Source: Takifugu bimaculatus
Lineage: Eukaryota; Chordata; Actinopteri; Tetraodontiformes; Tetraodontidae
Length of the DNA: 64,000 nucleotides
Direction: 5' to 3'
Assembly: GCA_004026145.2 (NCBI GenBank)
Contig: SWLE01000609.1
Location: 58,109-122,108, forward strand
The translations under genes and the position numbers were made by a program. Positions 42,425 to 54,503 of this stretch are shown here, piece by piece. Every line of letters starts with the position of its first letter. The first letter of the stretch is position 1. The notes under the pieces are model-generated. The model saw only the letters and a list, made by a program, of their open reading frames with translations, did no database searches and was not told where the DNA came from.

Positions 42425-42990
42425 CTCCCTCAGTTCTTAGTTTCTTAGTTTTTAGTCTTTACACCTTTTATCCCATTTACTATTTTAGTCCTTCAGTTTT
42501 TAGCTCCAGTGTTTCCTCATGGTGTTTCCTTATGGTGTTTCCTCATGGTGTTTCCTCATGGTGTTTCCTCATGGGGGCCTGCCAGGCTGGGAGATGTTTC
42601 CGGTCTACCACTGGGGGTGCTGTCCCGTGGACAGCTCTGGCCTGGGGGGTTAGGGGGCTCTGTGCCTTGGTGTGGAGCCTCCGGTCTGTCCGGGTCGGGC
42701 TGGTCTTTGTGGCGGTACCACCTGTGGCCACGGACCCGTGACCTCCCTCGGCCTGGTGGGCCTCCAAAGGTGGCGTCTCCTTCGCCTCAGGTCTCGGTGC
42801 CCAGCCATGTCTCAGCTTGTTTGTGTGTGTGGGTGTGTGTGTTTAAGTGCGTGTATGTGTGTGTGTGTGTCCTTTTTCTTGATTCTCTTGTTTCTCTTTA
42901 GTTGTTTTGATCCTCTGTGAGGCACTTTGTGCTACCCAGTGTATGAAAAGTGCCATATAAATAAAGATTGAATTGAATTGAATTGAATTG
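42425..42990 (+). mobile_element. L2-type LINE 3' tail (copy T3)
   Basis: Same as T0, five 13-bp units (one with CCTTATGG), GT-rich stretch, ATATAAATAAAG and ATTGA-type end. Confidence 0.8.
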
Positions 42991-43633
42991 TAGATGTATA
43001 GATGAGTAGATGTATAGATGAGTAGAAGTAGATATATAAATGTATAGATGTGTAGATGAGTGTCGCAGGTCAAATGTTCTGGACCAGGTTCTTCTCCCGC
43101 CCGATTGTTTCTGTTCCTGCAGATGATTCCATCCTAACTCGACCCCGCAGGAGGATCCACCTGTTATCTGACCCCTGAGGCTAAACTGGGACCAGTCATT
43201 ACTAATTCGGACAGGTGAGCAGCTCAATCCTGGCTTTGCTGATCTGTCCTGTTATAGATGTTTTATTACACGTGGGACCGGCGCAGAAACGCTGACATGA
43301 TTGTTACTGGAATTTTCTGTTTACTGTAATCTGATCTGAACCAGGTCCAAATGTGTGACATCATCAGGGTGTGGAGGAAGTTCAGGAGCCTGAAGAACTG
43401 TGGAGGTGAGGAGAAGGTTCCTCCCCATGATGAGTTCCTCTGTCTGCTCAGGAGGAACTGACAGAGTTTTAATGTCCCATCACAGAATTGTGAAGAAACG
43501 ACGCAACCAGAGAGGAGGAGGTTGAAGAAGTGGTGAATCTGCAACAATAAAACCCAGATTACAGTTTGATTGAAGCCTCATTTTCTTTGATGATGGTGAA
43601 TTTCATCACTTCCGCTTTGAATATCGGGAACCG
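42991..43633 (+). other. Ig-gene upstream flank of gene 3
   Basis: Minisatellite and conserved block with the 36-codon ORF (starts at about 43350). No product recognised. Confidence 0.6.
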
Positions 43634-43759
43634 GAGACTTCGGACTCGCTTCTATTGCGGCGGAGAGCGGAAATGCTCCGGACCAATCAGGTGTGAGAGG
43701 AGGCACGAGGCACCTTAAAGCGCCGCCGTCGGTGGCGGTGACCTCACTCTTCCAACACC
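43634..43759 (+). promoter_or_regulatory. Putative promoter of Ig gene 3
   Basis: Same elements as gene 1: ACCAATC, AGGTGTGA (43689-43696), CCTTAAAG. Inferred by conservation. Confidence 0.4.
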
Positions 43760-46700
43760 ATGCACGAGCTGTGGGTCTCGTGCCTCCTCTTCTGCTTCGC
43801 TGTGACGTCGGCAGGTGAGAAACCCACCGTGGAGGCGGCTTTGATAGATTATTGATGATTGATTATATATCTGATGGGAGGTGTTGGAGGTTCCGCGTGC
43901 AGGAGGCGGCTGCTCACGCGCCTCAGCATCTCCCGCCTCGCACGGATCAATATAGTGATTAGAGTTTGTAGCGTTCGGATCAAAGCTGTTCCCGAGCTCG
44001 AGGCTGGTGAGGACTTTAGATGCTGCGTCATAGCTCCTGCAGACGGGTGCGTGTGTGCGTGCGTGTGCGTGGGCGGCGTCTCCATCCTGCAGAAGCTTTC
44101 AGATCATTTGCGGGACTCGAACTTCCGCCTGTGAAGCAACCTGGCTCCGTCTCCGGGGACCTGGGCTGGTGCCAGGGGGCCCTGCAGGTCCCCCAGAGCC
44201 CGTCATAGTCGCAGTGACCCCGGAGCAGCAGCAGCTCCGGCTCAGGTGTGAAGGTGTGAGAGTGACGTTGCTGTTTGATCCTCCAGAGCCGACGCGCATC
44301 AGGATGGTGGTGAAGGAAGACAGCGAGGTCGTGTTAAACTGCTCCGCTTCCGGCAGCGTCAGGGACCAAGTGTTCGACTGGAAGAAAGACGACGACGTGG
44401 ACGTCTTCATCTACAGCCGGGGCCTCACCTATGGGAGCGGCCAGAGCGGCCAGAGCCGCCAGTTCGCTGGACGAGTCGCTCATTTTCCAGAAGCTCTGGA
44501 TTTGGGAAACGCGTCGATCAGGATCAAAAAGGCCGAAGTGAGCGACAGCGGGATTTACACCTGCACATTTCCACGTTCTGCTCCAGTCCCTACGATCTGA
44601 GATTTCCCTTGTGGTGGGTGAGTTTCTCCACCCAACACACAGGAAGGTGTTTCCACAGGTGACACTGGCGCCAGCGTGACGTCAGCGGCTGAACGCTGGT
44701 GGGAAAAGCGTGAAAGAGCTGAGGATGGGCCACATTTATGGACTAGAACAGACATTATATCAGTGCCCGAGACTGGTTAGGATCCTTTAGTGAAGCAATA
44801 ATTCACCTGTGGTTAAACCGTAGTTAAGCCACGCCCCTTCCGGACAGGTCGGTTCAAATAGATAATATAAATACGACAAAAGGAAATTAAATAGAGTCAA
44901 AGAGGATTTAATGTTCCGAAGTTGCATCTAATCCGACGGGAGCAGAAGACAAATGCAACAGTCTGCACACACAAAGCAACATTTACATATTTACACTGGA
45001 GATTGGAACAAACATCACGCTACAAACATGTGGAGATGAGCAGAAGCTGAAATATAGAATTAAATCACAACACAACGCTTCTATGAAACAGTCTGATCTG
45101 TGACAGATGTCACAATGTTGTTTCCTTACGACTTTAAATGTGTCTAAATGACAATATTAATGCTCTTTTTTTCTAAATGTCACCTGTGTGTAAAGTTGCT
45201 AATTTCAGACACAATTTCTAACATTCTGTCCTTTGTGTTTTTGCCTTTCAGAGTGCATCTTAAAAGTTCGACCACCGGGAGAAGGTGAGTGCAGGAATCC
45301 TGGAAAAAGGTCGGATTAAATGAAGTTTTCCTGTTTTTACACAGACAAACAGATGAGATTGTTTGATGCGTTTGTTAATGTGATAAAAGGGGAATTAAAT
45401 GTGATATTTTGACCATTTCAACCATTTTAATTGCAAATTCATTTTATGTTTTCTATTTTAATCAATGCAAGAGTTTAAGGTTTTTACTTTTATTCTGGTG
45501 TGAATTAATGTTGAACAGGATTTTAAATAATCAGTTTTAAAAAAACCTGAAATTTGGAGTTTTCTCCTACATTTAAACAATTAAAAGCCCTTAATTTCCC
45601 CTCAAAGATCATCTTTCCATTTTGATTTTCTTTAATGACCCATTTGTGACTGTGGATGCTCACAGGTGCCTCTCCAGAACCGCTGATCCGGATCGTTGAT
45701 GGAGGACCAGACCAGGCGCTGCTGCAGTGTGAGGTTAAAGGAGCTCATCCCAGACCTGCCGTCCAGTGGCAGGACAGCTCTGGACGTGTCCTTCCTGCTC
45801 TGGAGACAGAGTCTGAAGAGAGAGACGGACGATTCTACGTCACTGTCAGAGCCGACGTGAGCAGGAGCGGCGACTACAGCTGTGTGGTCACACAGGAGGA
45901 CGTGTGTCACCAGATTAGCTCAACTACCTTCGTTTACATTGGTGAGTTATGGATTTACACTACAGCTACTAATAATTAATATTTGTAATTATTTTAATAC
46001 TTTAAACTGTTTACAAACGGCAGTAAAATTCCATCAGACTGCACAGGAAGCTGCAGCGCAGCAGACAGGATGTGACATCATAGCGTGATGACACACCTGT
46101 GAGTCCCAGTCAGGTGATGCAGCTGCTCTGCTGGTACCGGTCAGACGTGACTGGACTCACCTGACCGGTGCAGCTCTGCCAGGATCCTCCACACGTTCTG
46201 GTTCCATGAAGTCTCTCAGAAGTGTCTCTGGACCCGATGGTCCTCGGATCAGCACCCACCACGAGCCTGGAGGGAGATTAGAGCTTTCTAACGATGACGC
46301 GGTCAGACGAGCACCAGCGTGACAATCGGCTGCTGTGTTCCTCCTCTGATCCTCATATTTAACACTTATTGTGCTTATTAACGACAGATTAGTCAGATTA
46401 TAAATTGGCCTGTTAATGAGTGACATCAAAGCTTGTGTGACATCATCTCAAATGATCCAGTTTTCACCAAAATCCAGAGAATTCAGCAGAATCCAACATT
46501 GTTCAGAGTCTCTGCTGTGGTGGCCAGCAGGGGGCGCTGCAGAGAACATGAGGGGAATTTAATTTAATTTAATTACAGGACAGGTCAGATGGGATTTTGG
46601 TAAAAGTGATTAAACTCGGTTAATTTCTTCATGATCGTGGTCGTTGTTGGGAAATGTTTTATATTAACGGGTCAGAGGGCGGAAACGTTGAGTTCTGATG

Positions 46701-47815
46701 AGCCTGAATCACTAACGGTCATTTTATTCTGGTCCACAGGTCAAACTCCACACGCTGGTGAGTTTGTACAGTCTCTCACACACACACACACACACACACT
46801 CTCACACACACACACAGAAAACATTTATTTTTATGTGGGGAAACTCCTCAGAAAACAGAATTATAATATTTAATTGTGGGATTATTAAAGATTAATCAAC
46901 ACACATTCAAACTAAAACTTAATTTTGAGCAACAAACAAAAGATGAAAAGACGTCAAACAGATTAAAGTGTCGTCCAGTGAGTGATGCTGATAGACTGTT
47001 GCTATAGCAACAGGTCGTCATGATGCTGTTGCTGACAGGTTGTTTTAATGACTGATGATGATGATGATGATGATGAAGAAACAACAGTGGTGTTTATGGT
47101 GGCGCTGACCTGGTGTCTCCATGGTGATGAAGGTCTCCTGATGCAGCAGCTCAGGTGCTCACAGGAGCTTTAAAGGTGCCTTTAACTCCTCCCATCAGGT
47201 GAGTTTCAGCCAATCAGCTGAGGCCTCCAGGTGATGACGTCATCACTTTAACAGCCCATCAGACCTGCAGCAACTGATTAAACCAGGAATTAATCAGGAA
47301 ACTCAGCCTGGTTTTAAACTCTGAAATGGTTAAAATTCACGTTTTCAGAGGAAATGAAGAGAAGATGAAAACGGAGAGAAAGAAACGGAGACGACTCGTC
47401 CTCTTTAACTCCTCCCTCTCTTTCAGGGTCGTCCACGGGCGTGCTCGTTAGAGTTATTGTTAGTGTAGGTGGAGTTATTGTCGTCCTAGTCATCGTTCTC
47501 GTAAAGCGTTGCTGTCACAAAGGTAATAATTACACCTACGTGATGGTTGATGGTTGAGGCTGGAAGCTGCTTGAATCATTTTGTTGCTCTTCGCCACCAC
47601 AGAGAAGCCGACGGTGTCGTTAATTTGCCTTTTGTGTTTCTTCAGCAGCATCAGAACCAAACAGGGGAGGTGCTGGTTCTAATGAAATGCTGTGATCTCT
47701 CCTGTCTTTTGGTGAACTGGCAGAAGCTTCTGACCAGTCCACCACTGACGCCTGCACACCTGCTACAAACCAGGAGTTGAGTCGTCTGGAGAACCAGGCA
47801 CCTGGGTCTGATTGA
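43760..47815 (+). CDS. B7/butyrophilin-like Ig gene 3 (one frameshift in V exon)
   Basis: Exons: 43760-43814 (signal peptide), 44287-44617 (V-set), 45252-45284 (linker), 45666-45941 (C-type, with strand-C Trp in VQWQDSSG and both Cys), 46740-46757 (18-nt exon, GQTPHAG), 47427-47522 (transmembrane, VGGVIVVLVIVLV then KRCCHK), 47724-47815 (acidic tail ending NQAPGSD). The V exon has one extra base in CCAGTCCCTACG (about 44590), giving a stop at SAPVPTI, after the domain's second Cys. If that base is an assembly error, the exons give a 299-aa receptor; if real, a secreted V-only product or pseudogene. The 18-nt exon survives only in this copy. An Arg sits at the start of the membrane segment. 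Intron 1 has about 150 bp of GT-rich sequence not in the other copies. Confidence 0.7.
46740..46757 (+). CDS. 18-nt phase-1 micro-exon of gene 3
   Basis: Lies between TGGTCCACAG and the donor GTGAGT. 18 nt (2+15+1) keep phase 1 and add six residues (QTPHAG) before the membrane segment. The matching position in genes 1, 2 and 4 is CA repeat. Confidence 0.6.
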
Positions 47816-47853
47816 CGGGTCTGATTGTCCACCACAGGTTCTGTTGGTTACAG

Positions 47854-48011
47854 ATGTATTTGAACGCTCCGCAGCAGCCGGAGCTGATGTTGCTGTAATC
47901 ATTCCTGAAAACATTCCCATTTCATATTCCCAGCTCTCAGCCACTGATGGGCTGCACCCACCTGGGCCAGAGCTCCTTTTGAAAATGAGTCCAACTTCAC
48001 CTCATGTCTGA
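47854..48011 (+). CDS. Candidate ITIM terminal exon, gene 3
   Basis: Same 158-nt phase-1 segment after GGTTACAG, open to TGA at 48009-48011, with ISYSQL and GPELLLKMSP. Alternatively 3' UTR of the acidic-tail transcript. Confidence 0.4.
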
Positions 48012-49411
48012 CTTCTTCAAACATTCTGGAATTTTACAGGAGTGTAAACGGGAGATTTTGGTCATGTGACAGGAAACAGGAAGCTTTTATTTATGGATCT
48101 GACGCAGGAATAAACAGCTAATTTATACTTTAAACAGCTTCAGCTGGGACTCATGGCACTGTTACTTATTGTTTGTCTGTTGCTACTTTATTTTCATGGT
48201 TAAAAGTTGAATGATTTGTTAATAATCGTAATTTGAGGGAAACGTGGGTCCGTTCATGATTGGCTCCGTTTTACTGCCCCCTGCTGTCGGTGTTCAGAAT
48301 TACTGGAAATGCAGCTTATGTGAAAATGATCCATTATACTTTTTGCTTCATTTTGTCAGAGGCTGTACTTTTTTAAAATACATTTTTACTGGGGTTTTTT
48401 TTTTATTATAAAAGTCTACACTGGTTAACTTTATTTCTATTCAAGGTAGTTTTCCGTGTCGACTGGACTGTTTTTGTTCTCTTTTGAAGATGTTTCACCT
48501 TCTATCCAGAAAATTCTGTTATTTTTTTAATCTCCTTAATTTGAATAATTATTGTTCAGTTTGTTTAAGAAGACGAATTAATTACAGTTTGAAAGAAACT
48601 GAAGCCTTAAATCCCAAGATTGTGAACCAAAGTGATGGAGCAGGTTGAAAGGTAAAAACCTATGGAAGTCAGTTAAATACATTTAATCAGGTGTAATAAA
48701 TAATTTTGAAAGGCTAAATCAAGGAACTGATCCATGATAAAGGTTTAAAATCATATATGGAAAATTCTGGTCAATTTTCCAATTGAGAAGCTAAAAGGAA
48801 ATTTTAGTATGGAAAATATAGGATATATTCTGCTCTCTGCCACCTTTCATTCAAATGCTGTTTTCATGAAAATATACCTGCTTTTTCTTTATGTAATAAA
48901 ATCTATTCATTAAATGAAATGTCTTATTTGTCAGGTCAAGAGAGAGTGGAAGGTTTTTACACTGTTATTACACTTCAGATTCATTCTGTTCACATATGAA
49001 GATACAACAATCACAAACATGGAGCCATAAAGGGAGATGTGCCAGACTGAGGGAGACCAGAACCAGAACCAGAACCTGCTGGTCCAGAGTCCCTTATAAA
49101 ATAATAGAATCAGTTTGTGTTGGTTCCTTCACTCTGAACACCTCGTTCAACATCCCGACATTATATTTATGAGTTCATATCTACGTTTTAATCTATTTTC
49201 CAACCTTTAAAATGGTCAGAAACACAAAAGCATCACATTTGTCCGACAGCACATTAAAGTTTCAAGATTCCAAAACTATGAAGCTCCTGGTGCGGCTGCA
49301 TGAGGGGGTCGGGCCGGAAGTAGCTGTGGGTCCGTCTTCTAACAGTGTCCCCCGCTACTGCGCTGCGGTTGGTTCCACAACACGCAGCACGTTCAGTTTC
49401 AAACTTTGAAG
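48012..49411 (+). other. Spacer downstream of gene 3
   Basis: Parallels 13069-14459. The ERV target site is empty (CAGAATTACTGG, about 48295). AT-rich; no gene seen. Confidence 0.6.
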
Positions 49412-49499
49412 ATGAGTTCAGACGTTCGTGTTGGAAGTGTTTGTGTACCTTTACGAAATCTGCAGAACTCGATCCAGTCGGTCAGAGACCGAGTCAAAG
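49412..49499 (+). CDS. Third copy of the 29-codon candidate first exon
   Basis: Same length and donor as at 14460, with one Cys-to-Arg change (TGT to CGT at codon 6). Product unknown. Confidence 0.3.
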
Positions 49500-50002
49500 G
49501 TAAAGATCACTTCAGACGGATCTAGAAACGGCAGCTAGCTAACGCTCCTCAACGAGCTACTGGCCTGATGTGTCGCTCAAGTGAAGATAAAATCGTGACC
49601 GTCGCCAATAAAACAACACTCAAACCTTCATTTAAACCGTTTTAATATATCACATCATATGAAAGATGCCATCGAGGAAATGGAGGTACACACACACACA
49701 CACCCTCCCACAGACACACCCACACACCCTCCCATGATGACAGAATTTTCCTCCTCCTGGACTCTTGATCTGCTCCTCTTTCAACACTTGTTAATTACAA
49801 TATTTAAATATCAGCCAACACTGATGAGAACACGTTCTTGATGACTTCCCCATGTTGCCATGACAACCATAAATGAGGCAATTCTAAGACCAGAGACCAT
49901 AATTGTTTTCCTATTTTATGTAATTAAACTAAAATTAAACTCTAAACTTTTGTTTTCCTGTAATTGATTTCGCCATTTCTAAATATAATTGATCATCTAA
50001 TA

Positions 50003-50807
50003 CATAGGTGTCAAACTCTGGCCCGTGGGCCAAATTTGCAATACAGTATAATTATATTTGGCCCACAAAGCCATACTAATTGACTATTAGAGCTGGGCCC
50101 GTCGGTATTGTTAAAGCGCATGTGCTAATACTACAAATACCAGAATTCTCTGCTGGTGTTTTGGTGTGAAAATCCACACTCCACATCAGCTGGTGGTGGT
50201 AATGCACCAATTTGTGGCTTGCCAACCACCAAGAGAGAGGAAGTAGTCATTGCGACCTTATATGCTAATGCTAATTCTGGCACTACCCCTCTGAAAAATG
50301 ATTAAAGGCAGAAAATAGTTCCTTTCTGAACAGGTCGGAGGCAGAATGTCTGTTCAGATATGTAGACGGACCCGTCTGTCTTGTATGTGGAGCCAATGTT
50401 CATTACAAGGAGAACAACAACCGATAACACTATAAAACACAACACCAAGACAAGCACAAACACCTGGAAATGACTCAAAGGCACCAGGAAGTAGAAGAGA
50501 TGAAAAGGCATCACATTTACATTACATTAACTTACAATGGCAAAAGATTACTGTTGGAATTCAAAAGAGAAGAAATGAATGCCAGTGATGTGTTTTTTTT
50601 AAATTTGAATTTCGATTTTGCATGTGTGCAATAATAAATTATATATTGTGTTGTGTTCAGTTGTTGAGCAAAACTAGTTTGGGTCTGTATCAAAAGGTTT
50701 CATGTTGTAGCTGGAGGAAGATTTTTTCAATAAATATCAACGTTGGCCCGTGACTTTGTCCCAGTTTTGAATTTTGGCCCACTGGGTATTTGAGTTTGAC
50801 ACCTCTG
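50003..50807 (+). mobile_element. Non-autonomous hAT transposon with BED-finger remnant
   Basis: Ends are CATAGGTGTCAAACTC and GAGTTTGACACCTCTG (imperfect terminal inverted repeats). It is flanked by ATCTAATA/CTCTAATA (8 bp, one mismatch), and the empty site is at about 15085. The + strand at about 50340-50510 encodes decayed BED-type zinc-finger sequence (FRYVDGPVCLVCGANVHY, then a stop, then HYKTQHQDK). No transposase core, so it depended on another element. About 805 bp. Confidence 0.8.
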
Positions 50808-51249
50808 CTCTAATACATTTTAAAATAAGGTAGGTGTTTTTATTATTTTATAAATTAATAAATTTGTTGATGTTTGAGGGAAACAAGCAGGAGATAAAAT
50901 GGAAAACACAGATTACACCATAAATCTGGTTATTAAAAAGGGAAAATGAAAAAACATTGTCAGAGGAGAATTCACCACATTTGTTCTCCCGTCGTGTTCG
51001 TGACGAGAACAAAACAGATAAAACTGATATTTAGACTTTTACAGCAGCTTTAGGACGAGATGAGAGATTGATAAAGACCCGGAATGTTTTAGAGCCCTTA
51101 TTAGGCTGATCTTTGGTGTCTGACGGACTTTATCCCAACTATAAACCGATAAAAGCTTTAAATCCACGTCCGAGCTGACAACAGCGTCCCCTGCTGGCCG
51201 GAGCCTCCGCTGCACCACAGAGGTGAAAGGTGCAGAAACACGATGTGTT

Positions 51250-51388
51250 TAGATGTATAGATGAGTAGATGTATAGATTTGTAGGAGTGTAGATATATAG
51301 ATGAGTAGATGTATAGATTTGTAGGAGTGTAGATGTATAGATTTGTAGGAGTGTAGATGTATAGATGAGTAGATGTATAGATGTGTAG
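51250..51388 (+). repeat. GTAGATGTATAGATGA-type minisatellite
   Basis: Same array as at 15520, different copy number, immediately before the LINE 5' part. Confidence 0.8.
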
Positions 51389-53223
51389 GAGTGTCCTGCA
51401 CTCCATCCACCTCCTGACTAAAGCACATGCACGCCACCACTCTGCCCCCCACTCACTCACATCTACGCTCACCCCCCCACGCTGCACCATACATGCCTCT
51501 CCATCACTACTCCCATGTCTGCCATCAGCATCACAGCTCATTCACTCCATTGACACCATCATTTCATACGGACAGAAACCCAGGACTGTTTCCAGACGCA
51601 ACAGTGCTTTTATCGTTCCCATGAAAAGACAGGTGTGGGGTTCCCCAAGGGTCAATCTTAGGTCCAACCCTTTTTACTCTTTCCATGCTTCCTCTTGGGG
51701 ACGTCATCAGGAGCCACGGCATCAGCTTCCACAGCTATGCTGACGATACGCAGCTGTACATCGCCGTGGCTCCTGGTGACACAGGGCCAGTTGATGCCCT
51801 TTTTAACTGTATTCTAGATATCCAGTCATGGATGGCAGAAAACTTCCTACAGCTCAACCAGGACCAAACAGAAGTCTTAGTCATTGGTCCTGAAGGTCAG
51901 AGAGAGAAACTTGTACCAAAATTAAAGGATTTTAAACCATCTCAGTTTGTAAAAAATCTGGGTGTGATCTTTGACTCTGAGCTTAGTTTTATCCCACACA
52001 TCAAAAACATAACCAAGGTAGGTTTTTACCACCTGAAGAATATAGCCAGAGTCCGCCCGTTCCTCTCTCAGGCCAGCACGGAGGTGCTGATGCACGCTTT
52101 TATCTCTTGTGGTCTAGATTATTGTAATGCCCTGCTCTCTGGTCTTCCCAAAAAGAGCATCTCTAACCTACAATTATTACAAAACTCAGCTGCACGAGTG
52201 CTGACGAGGACCAGAGGGCGGGAGCACATCACACCGGTTTTAGAATCGCTGCATTGGCTACCCGTGCGTTTCAGGATCTTAAGTTTCTTTTATTCGTTTT
52301 TAAATGTCTTAATGGTCTCGGCCCGACTTATTTATCCGACCTGCTTCTATTCTATCAACCCTCGCGGACTCTGAGGTCCTCCGGCACCGGCCTTTTAACC
52401 ATTCCACATGTAAGCTCTAAAACGCACGGGGAAGCGGCCTTCAGTTATTCTGGTCCCCGACTGTGGAACAGCCGGAGAACCTCAGGGCCGCAGAGACTGC
52501 TGAGGTTTTTAAAAAGAGGCTCAAGACACACATTTTTAATCAGGCCTTTAACTGATTTTCTGATTATTTTCAGTTTCTTTTATGTTCTCATGCTTTTTTA
52601 TGTCTTATCCTTATTTTACTTGATACTTTTACTGTTTTACTCCCTCAGTTCTTAGTTCCTTAGTTTTTAGCTTTTATACCTTTTATCCCATTTACTGTTT
52701 TAGTCCTTCAGTTTTTAGCTCCAGTGTCTCCTCATGGTGTTTCCTCATGGTGTTTCCTCATGGTGTTTCCTCATGGTTGTTTCCTCATGGTGTTTCCTCA
52801 TGGTGTCTCCTCATGGGGGCCTGCCAGGCTGGGAGATGTTTCCGGTCTACCACTGGGGGCGCTGTCCCATGGACAGCTCTGGCCTGGGGGGTTAGGGGGC
52901 TCTGTGCCTTGGTGTGGAGCCTCCGGTCTGTCCGGGTCGGGCTGCTTTGTGGCGGTACCACCTGTGGCCACGGACCGTGACCTCCCTCGGCCTGGTGGGC
53001 CTCCAAAGGTGGCGTCTCCTTCGCCTCAGGTCTCGGTGCCCAGCCATGTCTCAGCTTGTTTGTGTGTGTGGGTGTGTGTGTATGTGTGTGTATGTATCTG
53101 TGTGTGTGTCCTTTTTCTTGATTCTCTTGTTACTCTTTGTTGTTTTTATCCTCTGTGAGGCACTTTGTGCTACCCAGTGTATGAAAAGTGCCATATAAAT
53201 AAAGATTGAACTGAATTGAATTG
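51389..53223 (+). mobile_element. L2-type LINE, internally deleted, with RT C-terminal part and tail
   Basis: The 5' part (51389-51632) matches 15666-15906, then jumps at AAAGACAGG/TGTGGGG to the RT: GSILGPTL region, the catalytic HSYADDTQLYIA (about 51737), then the RT thumb and C-terminal region in ORF 51685-52374 (ENFLQLNQDQTEV, KNLGVIFDSELSF, LQNSAARVLTRT, SLHWLPV). A frame change at about 52290 leads to FKCLNGLGPTYLSDLL and LWNSRRTSG. The 3' UTR has seven 13-bp CCTCATGG units and ends in ATATAAATAAAG plus ATTGA-type repeats. Endonuclease and the RT N-terminus are deleted. It identifies the tails elsewhere. Confidence 0.85.
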
Positions 53224-53849
53224 TAGATGTATAGATTAGTAGATTTATAGATGAGTAGAAGTAGATATATAAATGTATAGATGTGTAGATGAGTATCGCA
53301 GGTCAAATGTTCTGGACCAGGTTCTTCTCCCGCCCGATTGTTTCTGTTCCTGCAGATGATTCCATCCTAACTTGACCCCGCAGGAGGATCCACCTGTTAT
53401 CTGACCCCTGAGGCTAAACTGGGACCAGTCATTACTAATTCGGACAGGTGAGCAGCTCAATCCTGGCTTCGCTGATCTGTCCTGTTATAGATGTTTTATT
53501 ACACGTGGGACCGGCGCAGACACGCTGACATGATCTTTACTGGAATTTTCTGTTTACTGTAATCTGATCTGAACCAGGTCCAAATGTGTTACGCCATCGG
53601 GGTGTGGAGTACTGAAGAACTGTGGAGGTGAGGAGAAGGTTCCTCCCCATGATGAGTTCCTCTGTCTGCTCAGGAGGAACTGACAGAGTTTTAATGTCCC
53701 ATCACAGAATTGTGAAGAAACGACGCAACCAGAGAGGAGGAGGTTGAAGAAGTGGTGAATCTGCAACAATAAAACCGAGATTACAGTTTGATTGAAGCCT
53801 CATTTTCTTTGATGATGGTGAATTTCATCACTTTCGCTTTGAATATCGG
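53224..53849 (+). other. Orphan copy of the Ig-gene upstream flank
   Basis: Minisatellite and the conserved block, cut at GAATATCG (53849) where BEL LTR begins. The 36-codon ORF is disrupted by a small deletion at about 53609. No gene follows. Confidence 0.7.
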
Positions 53850-54210
53850 TGTAATGGCACTCCATCCTCATTTAACGTACCATTTTTAAGCTGCAGACAC
53901 AGTAATTCTTCACTCGCATGACATGAGATGTAATTCCATTTTAAGAGTCTTTATATGAATTCCAAAAGATTACAGCTCACATAACGTGACGGTAAGAAAA
54001 CGTTGTGCTCCCGTATCTAATGCAGCTCACCTGGCCTGACGCTGCGCATGCGCTCTTAAGTCAATCTCAGGGAGCGGCATCCAAAACTTTACATCAACAA
54101 TCCTTTTAATATTACGAGTTACACAGTAACATGCACCATGCATCAAACAAATACAAACATAAATTGCACGTCATTTTTACACACATCAATTCTGCTCTAT
54201 GGCTCTTACA
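53850..54210 (-). repeat. BEL LTR, partial
   Basis: Matches 6090-6451 (minus-strand LTR start TGTAAGAGCC at 54210, running to TAATGGCACTCC). The remainder is missing at the join with the Ig flank. Confidence 0.75.
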
Positions 54211-54503
54211 TATCCGGCCCCTAATTGGGTTAACTGTAAGATTACACAATTATCAATTGAACTCAAAACTAAGAGCCATCAAATTAAAACTATTAACATA
54301 ATAGAAATAATCTTTCTTAACTAAAATAAATCTTTTCTTACATATTGTCCATTGTGTTTACATGGCTTCCTGCAAAAGGCATAACTTCTGCACAGACCTC
54401 TCCAGGGTGCTGTTTTTGTCTGCAACTTCACCCTCACAACAGTTCCACTGGAATCAGGGAAAGTTTGTACTATTCTTCCCATGATCCACGTGCTTCGTGG
54501 AGA

